In this document: one piece after another, positions 16,796-24,791 of the stretch
How positions within the stretch are numbered: the first letter of the stretch is position 1
Layout of the letters: each line of letters starts with the position of its first letter
NCBI RefSeq assembly: GCF_000613345.1
Contig: NZ_BAIS01000015.1
Coordinates: 1-45,699, forward strand
Reading direction: 5' to 3'
Length of the DNA stretch: 45,699 nt
Source: Prevotella disiens JCM 6334 = ATCC 29426
Lineage (GTDB): Bacteria; Bacteroidota; Bacteroidia; Bacteroidales; Bacteroidaceae
The notes under the pieces: generated by a model
What the model was told of the DNA's origin: nothing
Databases searched by the model: none
Seen by the model: only the letters and a program-made list of their open reading frames with translations
Position numbers and translations under genes: made by a program

Positions 16796-16999
16796 TTTAT
16801 AGGTGGGTTCTAAAAATTAGCTTTGTTTTAATTTGCTTTTCTTTTTGTGAGCAAATTGTCAATGAGTAAGGGCGCATAGCGAGCTATGCAACCGCACGAA
16901 TTGGCGATTTGAACCAAAAAGAAACCAAAGAAAAACAAAACGAAACCCATTTCCTAAGTATATTTCTTGCGGTGGTAATTTTTAGAATCCACCTATAAA
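16796..16999. mobile_element. 204-bp terminal-inverted-repeat element (MITE-like)
   Basis: The 24-bp ends 16796-16819 and 16976-16999 are inverted copies with one mismatch; each outer end reads TTTATAGGTGG when read inward. Inside, CAAATTGTCAAT (16851-16862) faces ATTGGCGATTTG (16900-16911), and CTTTTCTTTTTG faces CCAAAAAGAAAC, around a central hairpin GCATAG-CGAG-CTATGC. No gene is inside. Short AATAAT occurs near both flanks, but a clean target duplication is not visible. It could alternatively be a long structured RNA. The rest of the 16620-17513 gene-free stretch holds the repeat array at 17074 and the acpP promoter. Nothing is seen in 16620-16795. Confidence 0.6.
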
Positions 17000-17073
17000 A
17001 ATAATATGCAATAAAAACTTAATTTATTCCTTTACTTTATGGAATTTAGAACAGTCCCTATTTAGTCGATTTT

Positions 17074-17155
17074 TAAAACCTATTGTTTTGGCGTTCAAAA
17101 CAGGCTCTTTTGAGCTTCAAAACCTATTGTTTTCGAGTGCGAAACAATAGGTTTG
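17074..17155. repeat. 22-bp-period array, CAAAA-N7-TTTTG family (4 units)
   Basis: Modules start at 17074, 17096, 17118 and 17140, exactly 22 bp apart: TAAAACCTATTGTTTTG, CAAAACAGGCTCTTTTG, CAAAACCTATTGTTTTC and CGAAACAATAGGTTTG. The 5-bp spacers are GCGTT, AGCTT and GAGTG. Unit 4 is complementary to units 1 and 3. The array is in the divergent region between the sigma operon and acpP. Confidence 0.9.
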
Positions 17156-17428
17156 AAAATACTATTCCTAATGCGTTGATTTTCATATAAATACAAGATT
17201 GGTCAAAAAGTCGGTGCTATTTGAATAAGAAATATAAATATTTTTGCAATTCTCTTACGCACTTTCTTTTCGTGTAACGATGATTATTTTATTTTTTCTC
17301 CGTAAAAGTAATCTTCTAACAATGTGTCATAATGACTTGATTTATCGCAATATAATAGAAAAAGTAGCATTTTTCTTGCACAATCGCATATAGTTTGTGC
17401 AATAAAGAGCATATTTTTGACTAAAATA

Positions 17429-17460
17429 TTTGCGTACATGGAAAAAAAATCTTTCCTTTG
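17429..17460 (+). promoter_or_regulatory. acpP promoter
   Basis: TTTG (17429-17432), a 20-bp spacer and TTCCTTTG (17453-17460), one base off TAnnTTTG. The acpP start follows 53 bp downstream. Confidence 0.65.
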
Positions 17461-17513
17461 CAGCCGATTTTAGAAATTGAAAGTTATTATTAAAACATTA
17501 AAAACTTATAATT

Positions 17514-17750
17514 ATGTCAGAAATTGAATCAAAGGTAAAAGCAATTATCGTAGATAAGCTCGGTGTTGACGAGGCAGAAGTAAAGGCAGAAGCAAGTTTC
17601 ACAAACGACCTTGGTGCCGATTCATTGGATACTGTAGAACTTATCATGGAATTTGAAAAAGAATTTGGTATTTCTATTCCAGACGATAAGGCAGAAAAAA
17701 TCGCTACTGTAGGCGACGCTATTGCTTATATCGAAGAGAACGCTAAGTAA
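17514..17750 (+). CDS. acpP: Acyl carrier protein
   Basis: 78 acidic residues, full length. The phosphopantetheine attachment serine is S37 in [15 protein letters not shown]. It carries growing acyl chains in type II fatty acid synthesis and for lipid A acylation, free in the cytosol. It is followed after 253 bp by fabF and then rnc, the usual order in this phylum. The long spacer holds a large inverted-repeat structure (17821-17960) that may allow acpP to be made in excess over fabF. A promoter matches at 17429-17460. Confidence 0.98.
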   Translation: MSEIESKVKAIIVDKLGVDEAEVKAEASFTNDLGADSLDTVELIMEFEKEFGISIPDDKAEKIATVGDAIAYIEENAK

Positions 17751-17820
17751 GAAGACATATAATTGTGGAAGGAGTATTACTCCTACCGCAATTATTCTTA
17801 AAGCAATTACTTATTCTTAC

Positions 17821-17960
17821 TTAGGTTTCAACATTCAGAATACTTAATATTAGAATAAGAAGTTAAGGAGTTAAGCCAACGTTTTACTTACATTGTTCAT
17901 TCAATAATGATAGTAGAACCCTTGCTTAACTCCTTAATTTCATTCTGAAAGAAACCTTAA
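17821..17960. repeat. Large inverted-repeat structure in the acpP-fabF spacer
   Basis: Nested complementary arms: TTAGGTTTC (17821-17829) with GAAACCTTAA (17951-17960), TTCAGAAT (17834-17841) with ATTCTGAA (17942-17949), and a perfect 14-bp pair TTAAGGAGTTAAGC (17863-17876) with GCTTAACTCCTTAA (17924-17937). Together they fold about 140 nt into one branched stem. It could be a small dispersed repeat or a partial terminator/processing site. A small hairpin GGAGTATTACTCC precedes it at 17770-17782. Confidence 0.6.
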
Positions 17961-18003
17961 AGCGTATCGGAATACCGATGACAATAATTTAAATTAGAAA
18001 TTA

Positions 18004-19266
18004 ATGGAATTAAAAAGAGTTGTTGTAACAGGCCTTGGTGCCGTTACACCATTGGGAAACAACCCAGAAGAGACATGGAAAGCCATGCTTGAAGGTAAAA
18101 GTGGTGCTGGTCTCATTACAAAATTCGATACAACCAACTTTAAAACAAAGTTTGCTTGCGAGGTTAAAGACTTAAATATAAACGATTATATTGACCGTAA
18201 AGAGGCTCGTAAGCTCGACCGTTACACTCAATTGGCTATCATTAGCGCTGTTCAAGGTGTTGAAGATTGCGGAATTGATTTAGAAAAAGCTGATAAAAAC
18301 CGTATCGGAGTAGTTTACGGAGTAGGTATTGGTGGTATCAAAACCTTTGAAGAAGAAATTGGTTACTATGCTACTCACATTGAAAACGGACCAAAATTCA
18401 ACCCATTCTTTATTCCTAAAATGATTGCTGACATTGCTTCTGGTCATATCAGTATTCGTTTTGGTTTCCATGGTCCTAACTTTACAACTACTTCGGCTTG
18501 TGCTTCATCAACCAATGCTATTGGTACTGCGTTCAATTTGATACGTTTGGGCAAAGCTGATATGATTGTTAGTGGTGGTGCTGAAGCTGCTATTACCGAA
18601 GGTGGTGTAGGTGGTTTCAATGCTATGCATGCGCTTTCAACTCGTAATGATTCGCCTGAAACTGCTTCACGTCCATTCTCAGCAAGTCGCGATGGCTTTG
18701 TTATGGGCGAAGGTGCTGGTTGTTTGATTCTCGAAGAGTTGGAACACGCTAAAGCGCGTGGTGCTAAAATCTACGCAGAGTTGGTTGGAGAAGGTGAATC
18801 GGCTGATGCTCATCATATCACAGCTTCTCACCCAGAAGGATTAGGTGCTAATTTAGTGATGAAAGCAGCTTTAGACGATGCTGGAATGACTCCTGAAGAT
18901 ATTGATTACATCAATGTTCATGGCACTTCAACTCCTGTTGGTGATGTTTCAGAGGCTAAAGCCATTGTACAACTCTTTGGCGATGCAGCTTACAAACTCA
19001 ATATTTCGTCTACAAAAAGTATGACGGGACACTTGCTTGGTGCCGCTGGTGCGGTTGAAGCTATGGCTTGTGTACTTGCTATTCAGAATGATATTATTCC
19101 TCCAACCATCAATCACGATGACGAGGATAAAGATGCTGAATTAGATTACAATTTGAATTTTACGTTTAATAAGGCTCAAAAACGCGAAGTTCGTGCTGCT
19201 CTTAGCAACACATTTGGCTTCGGAGGTCATAATGCTTGCGTGATTTTCAAGAAGTATGCTGAATAA
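18004..19266 (+). CDS. fabF: Beta-ketoacyl-ACP synthase II
   Basis: 420 residues, full length. It condenses malonyl-ACP with acyl-ACP in fatty acid elongation in the cytosol. The catalytic triad is visible: C166 in TTSACASSTNA, H306 in NVHGTSTPVGD and H343 in SMTGHLLGAAGAVE. The C-terminal NTFGFGGHNACVIF motif is intact. It is the second gene of acpP-fabF-rnc. Its stop overlaps the rnc start by 11 bp, so the two are translationally coupled. Confidence 0.98.
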   Translation: MELKRVVVTGLGAVTPLGNNPEETWKAMLEGKSGAGLITKFDTTNFKTKFACEVKDLNINDYIDRKEARKLDRYTQLAIISAVQGVEDCGIDLEKADKNRIGVVYGVGIGGIKTFEEEIGYYATHIENGPKFNPFFIPKMIADIASGHISIRFGFHGPNFTTTSACASSTNAIGTAFNLIRLGKADMIVSGGAEAAITEGGVGGFNAMHALSTRNDSPETASRPFSASRDGFVMGEGAGCLILEELEHAKARGAKIYAELVGEGESADAHHITASHPEGLGANLVMKAALDDAGMTPEDIDYINVHGTSTPVGDVSEAKAIVQLFGDAAYKLNISSTKSMTGHLLGAAGAVEAMACVLAIQNDIIPPTINHDDEDKDAELDYNLNFTFNKAQKREVRAALSNTFGFGGHNACVIFKKYAE

Positions 19267-20137
19267 ATTCATTGACCAAATAAGGCTCCCTTTCCGCAAG
19301 GAAAAGGAGCTTTATTTGTCTATATACCATATAATTGGTATCCTTCCTCACAATCTTGAATATTATAAGACGGCACTTTTGCATAAGAGTGTAGCCCGAA
19401 GAAACGAGAAAGGGCGTCCTATCAACAACGAACGTTTAGAATTTCTTGGCGATGCAATCTTAGATGCAATTGTAGGCGACATTGTTTTCCAACATTTTTC
19501 TGGCAAACGTGAAGGATTTTTGACCAATACTCGTTCCAAAATAGTCCAACGTGATACGCTCAATCGATTGGCAAAAGACATGGGAATTACACGTCTTATT
19601 CTTTCCAATGGGCGTTCAGCATCACACAATAGTTATTTGGGCGGCAATGCTTTCGAGGCTTTAGTGGGTGCGTTATACCTTGACCACGGCTATAATGCTT
19701 GTAAAAAATTCATGCAAAAGCAAATCCTTGGCGAACTCATCAATATTGATAAGGTGGCTTATAAGGAGGTGAATTTCAAGTCAAAATTGTTGGAATGGAC
19801 ACAAAAACATAAGGTTGAGATTGAGTTTAAACCGCTTAATTTTGGAAAAGACAGCGATGGAAATCCTACTTTTTCTTTCCAAGTAATCTTAGAAAATATA
19901 GCTTGCGGAGAGGGAAAAGGATACTCTAAAAAAGAAAGTCAGCAGGAAGCAGCCAAAGAAACAATGCAACGAATCAGAAAAGATGCAAAGTTTGCCGATA
20001 AAATCTTTGCTGCAAAGAAACTTAGACTTCAAAAAGAGGCGGAAGAAAAGGCTAAAATGGAAACCAAAAATACAACAGATGAAGATTTAGAAAATAATGT
20101 TATTTTGGTAGAAATAGAGCAAAACACTACTGAATAG
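19256..20137 (+). CDS. rnc: Ribonuclease III
   Basis: 293 residues. The RNase III signature NERLEFLGDAILD is at about 58-70, followed by a catalytic-domain second half (SYLGGNAFEALVGALYLDHGYN). A double-stranded-RNA-binding domain lies at about 165-240 (FKSKLLEWTQKHK, GEGKGYSKKESQQEAAKETM). A charged C-terminal tail of about 50 residues (RLQKEAEEKAKMETKNTTDED) makes it longer than the usual ~225 residues, a common extension in this phylum. It cleaves double-stranded RNA in rRNA processing and RNA decay. It overlaps fabF by 11 bp and is terminated by the perfect hairpin at 20155-20201. Confidence 0.97.
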   Translation: MLNKFIDQIRLPFRKEKELYLSIYHIIGILPHNLEYYKTALLHKSVARRNEKGRPINNERLEFLGDAILDAIVGDIVFQHFSGKREGFLTNTRSKIVQRDTLNRLAKDMGITRLILSNGRSASHNSYLGGNAFEALVGALYLDHGYNACKKFMQKQILGELINIDKVAYKEVNFKSKLLEWTQKHKVEIEFKPLNFGKDSDGNPTFSFQVILENIACGEGKGYSKKESQQEAAKETMQRIRKDAKFADKIFAAKKLRLQKEAEEKAKMETKNTTDEDLENNVILVEIEQNTTE

Positions 20138-20154
20138 CAGTGTTTTTATAGCAT

Positions 20155-20201
20155 AAAATAAAAGCCAAAAGCAATGAAAAGTTGCTTTTGGCTTTTATTT
20201 T
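20155..20201 (+). terminator. Strong terminator after rnc
   Basis: A perfect 20-bp stem (20155-20174 with 20182-20201) and a 7-nt loop, with GCC/GGC in the middle, an A run on the left and a T run on the right. It works in either direction. Confidence 0.92.
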
Positions 20202-20334
20202 TTATTATTTTTCGGAAGAATAACGCTCACTTTAAAAATCAATATAGGATCTTTTGAATTTTAAACAACCTATATGAATCATGCAAAGAAGCGAAACCAC
20301 CCTACTCTACCCTACTCGATTTTTATGAAAAAAG

Positions 20335-20732
20335 TGTGGATAAGTCTGTGGAAAACCCACTTAATAACTTTTTAAAAACACGAATTTATCCACACTACAA
20401 AAGTTATTCAATAGGTTTGGTGGATAACCCAAAAGTTATTAAAGTCGTTTTATGAAAGTTTTGCACACCTTTTATCGTTTAAAAGATATAAACTTATTAT
20501 ATTTGCAGTAGATTGTTGATATGTTGATAACTCAAAAATATAACTGATAATCAATAAGAAAGAAAGAAAAATGATTGTGGATAACTCGTAACAAAACGTT
20601 GATAACGAAATAGACAAGGATTTGTTTAAAAAGTTATGAACGCTATCCACAGCCTATCATCATCATATTTCTTTTCTTATTTAAAAAGAAAAATAATATT
20701 ATTATGAAGAGAGTAAAGAAAATTGTGGATAA
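20335..20732. other. DnaA-box cluster, candidate chromosomal oriC
   Basis: Four perfect DnaA boxes (TTATCCACA or complement) lie at 20335-20343, 20386-20394, 20576-20584 and 20724-20732. One-mismatch boxes lie at 20347, 20419, 20522, 20597 and 20643, on both strands. The interval is otherwise gene-free and AT-rich, with a very AT-rich stretch at 20676-20704 that could be the unwinding element. The clustering is far above chance for a 9-mer. dnaA itself is not in the window, and the origin in this phylum is not always beside dnaA. The rest of the 20138-20703 gap holds only the rnc terminator. Confidence 0.72.
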
Positions 20733-21543
20733 AATGGATTTTAGAAAATATATAGTTGTTTCGCTTATGTTGTTACTTTCAGTTGCTTCATCAGCGCAAT
20801 GTTCATTCAGAAATACAGCATTTAATAGTGGCGAATTTCTGACTTATAACCTTTATTTCAATTGGCAATTTGTGTGGGTCAAGGTAGGTACAGCCTCATG
20901 GTATACGGTTTCGTCCACTTATAAAGGCATTCCAGCTTATAGAGCATCGCTTATGACACGAGGAAACGGAAAGTTAGACAAGTATTTTGTAATGCGTGAT
21001 ACGTTGCTTTGTTACAATACGAAAGATTTAGCCCCACTCTATTATCGCAAGGGAGCCAAGGAAGGCAAGCGTTATACAGTGGACGAAGTGTTTTATTCTT
21101 ATCCGAATGGGCGTGTAAACATCAAGCAACATTACATAAATAACGAGGGAAAACATCATTGGCTCACTACAAATCCAAAGAATTGTGTCTACGATATGAT
21201 GAGTATTTTCTTGCGTGCAAGGAGCTTTAACCCTACCAGTTGGAAGAAAGGATATGTTGTTAATTTCCCATTAGTAGACGGAAGTAGCACCCATTCTGCA
21301 CGCATTATTTACGATGGAAAGACAACAATAAAGGCTGATAACAATAAGAAATATCGTTGTTTGGAACTCTCTTATTATGAATATGACGACAATAAATGGC
21401 GCAATATAGCCAGTTTCTTTGTTACAGACGACAATAATCATATTCCAATCAGATTGGATATGCGCTTGAAGTTTGGGTCTGCTAAGGCATTTCTTACTAC
21501 AATGAAAGGAATAAGACAAAAAATTACATCGCAAGTGAAGTAA
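20704..21543 (+). CDS. DUF3108 exported protein
   Basis: 279 residues of the DUF3108 family, no known reaction. The signal sequence is IVVSLMLLLSVASSAQ (about 18-32). The mature part is rich in beta strands with many Tyr/Trp (SGEFLTYNLYFNWQFVWVKVGTASWY, KYRCLELSYYEYDDNKWRN), so probably periplasmic or lipocalin-like. An alternative start at 20734 (M11) gives a normal-length signal peptide and leaves the DnaA box at 20724-20732 outside the gene. A -7-like TATATTTG lies at 20498. It is convergent with ispG, separated by the terminator at 21563-21600. Confidence 0.85.
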   Translation: MKRVKKIVDKMDFRKYIVVSLMLLLSVASSAQCSFRNTAFNSGEFLTYNLYFNWQFVWVKVGTASWYTVSSTYKGIPAYRASLMTRGNGKLDKYFVMRDTLLCYNTKDLAPLYYRKGAKEGKRYTVDEVFYSYPNGRVNIKQHYINNEGKHHWLTTNPKNCVYDMMSIFLRARSFNPTSWKKGYVVNFPLVDGSSTHSARIIYDGKTTIKADNNKKYRCLELSYYEYDDNKWRNIASFFVTDDNNHIPIRLDMRLKFGSAKAFLTTMKGIRQKITSQVK

Positions 21544-21562
21544 TTCATTTTATAGAAGCATA

Positions 21563-21600
21563 AAAAATCCCTGTTAAAATCTTGCTTAACAGGGATTTTT
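21563..21600. terminator. Bidirectional terminator between DUF3108 gene and ispG
   Basis: AAAAATCCCTGTTAA (21563-21577) and TTAACAGGGATTTTT (21586-21600) form a perfect 15-bp stem with an 8-nt loop between convergent genes. Confidence 0.93.
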
Positions 21601-21614
21601 AGATAGTTTCAACC

Positions 21615-23513
21615 TTATTTTTGGTCGTTTTTAATCAGTGCGAGTAAGTGTTCTACTGCATCTTCTTCAGGTATATTTTTTTCAACACAAACCTTTTTGC
21701 GATACAAACTAACCTTTTTTAAGCCTGCACCTACATAGCCATAATCGGCATCAGCCATTTCTCCAGGACCATTTACAATGCAACCCATGATGCCAATCTT
21801 TAACCCATTCATACCTTTTGTAGCCTCTTTTATGCGTGCAATGGTGGTGCGGAGGTCGTAAAGGGTTCTGCCGCAACCTGGACAAGATATGTATTCGGTT
21901 TTTACCATACGCAAACGACCTGCTTGAAGAATACCAAATGCAGTTTGTTCGATGTCGTCTTGCGAAAGATTACCATCGTTCATAAGCCACAAACCATCGG
22001 TTAGTCCGTCCATCATCAATGCTCCCATGTCAGCAGCAGCCGAAAGTTGGAACTGTTCTTTGGCAGTTGGTTCGTTTTCCTTTACCTTATCATCGGTTGA
22101 GAATTGGTACATTTGTGCAAAAATCAGTGGATTTTTCACACCAGCAATCATCATCTGATGCGCCAAAGCACGTTGTTCGGCAAGTTTGTTTTGATGAGAA
22201 CTTACACAAATAACGACTACTTCGGGGTGGAATTTAAGGCAAGCCAACAATTCTTCTGACGGAGTTCCATATCTTACAACTAAGAATTTCAATTTTGAAT
22301 TGACCGTTCCTATCAATGGAATGGCAGGCGTTGGGAAGATAGGATAGATGTTTTCGGAAGGCAATTCGCCCTTTGAAGCCAACTCAATGTAAGCATTATA
22401 ATCGATAATATAACGTTGTCCGTCCTTTAATTGTTCTGGCAATTTGTCATTAACATAGATGTAATCTGGTTTAGGCAATGCCGAAACAACTGTCGAACTG
22501 CTGTCTTCTTTGTTTTGCGATGCTATGACTACTGGCACATTATCGCCTCCGATATTCTCTACAGCAACTGTTTCTCGGCGTTCAGGGCGCAAATAATCGA
22601 AACCATTGAATGGCTCTGCTGGTACAATTAAATGCCCTTTCTTTTGTCGAATATAGCGTGTTAAATAGCGAGCCACAGGTATTTCGTCTTCAGGGTCTTC
22701 GCTTAACGAAACACGAATAGTATCGCCGATACCGTCGTTCAGTAATGCTCCAATGCCAACCGCACTCTTTATTCGTCCGTCTTCACCCTCTCCAGCTTCT
22801 GTAACACCAAGGTGGAGCGGATAATTCATACCCTCTTTTTCCATTTCAGCTACCAAAAGGCGCACTGAACGTACCATGACCACCGTGTTAGAGGCTTTGA
22901 TAGAAATAACAATATCGTTGAAATTTTGTTTCTTAAAGATGCGTAAAAACTCCATACAGCTCTCGACAATGCCTTCAGGAGTATCGCCATAACGCGACAT
23001 AATACGGTCGGACAAACTGCCATGGTTTACTCCTATGCGCACAGCCGTGTGGTTTTCTTTGCAAATTTCAATAAAAGGGGTAAGACGTTTTTCTATCTTT
23101 TGCAATTCCTTAGCATACTCTTCGTCAGTATATTCCAATACTTTGAAGGTGCGACCAGGGTCTACATAATTGCCAGGATTGATGCGAACTTTCTCAGCAT
23201 ATAGGGCTGCAACGTCGGCAACATTGGCATTGAAATGCACATCTGCACAGAGTGGTGTCATAATCCCCTCTTCTCGCAGCTGCGCATTGATATATTTGAG
23301 ATTTTCAGCCTCACGCTTTCCTTGCGTAGTAAGTCTTACAAGTTCGCCACCAGCAGCTATAATACGCTTTGCTTGTGCTACACTTGCTTCAGTATCGTTG
23401 GTATTTGTAGTTGTCATAGATTGGATTCTGACAGGATTGTCGCCTCCCATATCCAATGAACCAACATGAGTTACCGAACTTTTCCTACGCTCGTAATTAA
23501 ATAAATCTATCAT
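21615..23513 (-). CDS. ispG: 4-hydroxy-3-methylbut-2-enyl diphosphate synthase (long form)
   Basis: 632 residues, the long Bacteroidota/plant-type IspG (GcpE) with an extra central domain; many other bacteria have about 370. It makes HMBPP in the MEP isoprenoid pathway using a [4Fe-4S] cluster. The TIM-barrel domain starts with RRKSSVTHVGSLDMGGDNPVRIQSM, the inserted domain is about 275-530, and the iron-sulfur domain at the C-terminus has C544, C547 (SCPGCGRT), C578 (MGCIVNGPGE) and E585. It is the last gene of the rpoN-PAP2-purE-ispG series. It is preceded by a 22-bp-period array (23518-23583) that reaches into the purE stop codon. Confidence 0.97.
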   Translation of the reverse strand: MIDLFNYERRKSSVTHVGSLDMGGDNPVRIQSMTTTNTNDTEASVAQAKRIIAAGGELVRLTTQGKREAENLKYINAQLREEGIMTPLCADVHFNANVADVAALYAEKVRINPGNYVDPGRTFKVLEYTDEEYAKELQKIEKRLTPFIEICKENHTAVRIGVNHGSLSDRIMSRYGDTPEGIVESCMEFLRIFKKQNFNDIVISIKASNTVVMVRSVRLLVAEMEKEGMNYPLHLGVTEAGEGEDGRIKSAVGIGALLNDGIGDTIRVSLSEDPEDEIPVARYLTRYIRQKKGHLIVPAEPFNGFDYLRPERRETVAVENIGGDNVPVVIASQNKEDSSSTVVSALPKPDYIYVNDKLPEQLKDGQRYIIDYNAYIELASKGELPSENIYPIFPTPAIPLIGTVNSKLKFLVVRYGTPSEELLACLKFHPEVVVICVSSHQNKLAEQRALAHQMMIAGVKNPLIFAQMYQFSTDDKVKENEPTAKEQFQLSAAADMGALMMDGLTDGLWLMNDGNLSQDDIEQTAFGILQAGRLRMVKTEYISCPGCGRTLYDLRTTIARIKEATKGMNGLKIGIMGCIVNGPGEMADADYGYVGAGLKKVSLYRKKVCVEKNIPEEDAVEHLLALIKNDQK

Positions 23514-23517
23514 TTTA

Positions 23518-23583
23518 ATGTTTTAAACCTACCTAATTAATATTTTAAACCTATTTAATTAATGTTTAAAACCTATCTAACAT
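23518..23583. repeat. 22-bp tandem array in the purE-ispG spacer (3 units)
   Basis: Three 22-bp units start at 23518, 23540 and 23562. Each has the pattern ATG/ATA-TTTTAAACCTA followed by CCTAATTA, TTTAATTA or TCTAACAT. The third overlaps the last codons of purE, including its stop at 23577-23579. The sequence differs from the CAAAA-N7-TTTTG family but the period is the same. Confidence 0.85.
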
Positions 23584-24083
23584 TTAAATTTATAGTCGTT
23601 TATTTCAGACAATTCCTTATTGGCTTTTTCTATTTTTTGTCCTAAAGTAGACTTCCAATGTTCCACTTTCTTTGCAATTTCTTCATCGCCTAAAGCTATC
23701 ATTTGGGCAGCTAAGATAGCAGCATTCTGCGCTCCATTGACTCCAACCGTTGCTACTGGAATGCCAGGAGGCATTTGAATGATTGAAAGCATGGCATCTA
23801 AACCGTCTAACATGCCTTTAATAGGCACTCCAATAACAGGTAATGTTGTTGAAGCAGCAATCACCCCAGGCAAAGCAGCAGCCATTCCAGCCCCTGCAAT
23901 AATGACTTTTATGCCACGACTTTTAGCCTCTTTTGCAAAATTTTCTACTGCTTGAGGTGTGCGATGGGCTGAAAGTGCATTTATTTCAAATGGAATTTCG
24001 TATTGTTCCAACCACTTACAAGCCTTTTCCATTACAGGAAGGTCGCTTGTTGAACCCATAATTATACTTACTATTGGTTTCAT
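23577..24083 (-). CDS. purE: N5-carboxyaminoimidazole ribonucleotide mutase
   Basis: 168 residues, full-length class I PurE. It moves the carboxyl group in the sixth step of purine synthesis in the cytosol. Conserved segments are IMGSTSDLPVMEKACKWLE, ALSAHRTPQAVENFA, GAGMAAALPGVIAASTTLPVIGVP and MPPGIPVATVGVNGAQNAAILA. PurK is not in this window. It lies 55 bp after the PAP2 gene and 63 bp before ispG in the same direction, probably within one operon. Confidence 0.97.
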   Translation of the reverse strand: MKPIVSIIMGSTSDLPVMEKACKWLEQYEIPFEINALSAHRTPQAVENFAKEAKSRGIKVIIAGAGMAAALPGVIAASTTLPVIGVPIKGMLDGLDAMLSIIQMPPGIPVATVGVNGAQNAAILAAQMIALGDEEIAKKVEHWKSTLGQKIEKANKELSEINDYKFKC

Positions 24084-24138
24084 TTTTTCTAATTTTATGA
24101 TGTTATTTTATATTGATTAGTGTCTCTGTCGTTTTGTT

Positions 24139-24755
24139 TTATACCAAAAGAATGGTAATGAATGCACTTATCGTGCCGAGAAAGAATCCCATTGTTACTT
24201 GTATGAGGCTGTGTTGTCGCAAAATAATACGACTTGAACCTACAATTCCAGATGCTATGATGACCAAACAGAGCCACCAAATAGGATTAAAATTGAGCAT
24301 AAACGAAAATGCAATCAACCCTCCTAACACTCCACCAATCGCTGCCGTATGGGTAGATATTTTCCAATAAACATTGATAACGGCACATAACATTTGAATA
24401 ACCAAGGCTACGATGAGAATGGAGGTTATAAGATGGGGTAAATGCAGTAAATTCATGATGTAAAAGCATAAGAAATAGCACAAAATGGAGATGATATAAG
24501 GTACTATTCTACGCTCTTTCTGCCTAATTGTATGGGAGTCCAGCCATGATATTGGCGGTAAAGATGAATGAGAAGTGTAGGAATTAACACCGTAAACAAG
24601 TAGGTCATCAGCACCAAAGCTAACTTTACTTGAAAGGGAAACATGCTCAAATAGGAGAAAATGAAGATAGCCAAGATGCCTACAACCGGTAAATAAAACG
24701 GTGTAAGTAGCATGCTTGCTATTCGTGCAGTAAGGATTATATTTTTCTCACTCAT
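24139..24755 (-). pseudogene. PAP2-like integral membrane phosphatase, one frameshift
   Basis: Two frames join to a membrane protein of about 205 residues. The first (83 residues from 24755) has two hydrophobic segments and ends GWTPIQLGRKSVE. The second continues as KERRIVPYIISILCYFLCFYIMNLLH and has further membrane segments with WKISTHTAAIGGVLGG, FNPIWWLCL and SRIILRQHSLIQV. SRxxxRQH and STHTAA resemble the PAP2 active-site segments. The shift is at 24516-24520; one extra A (AGAAAAGAG) restores the frame. Likely substrates are isoprenyl or lipid phosphates, which fits the neighbour ispG, but this is inference. It lies between rpoN and purE on the same strand. Confidence 0.85.
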
Positions 24756-24791
24756 TGAATTTTAATTTATTTTACTCCTTAATATAGTTTA

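Noticed and set aside
20335..20732. Plasmid or phage origin
   Set aside because: There are no rep, par or phage genes around; neighbours are core chromosomal genes.
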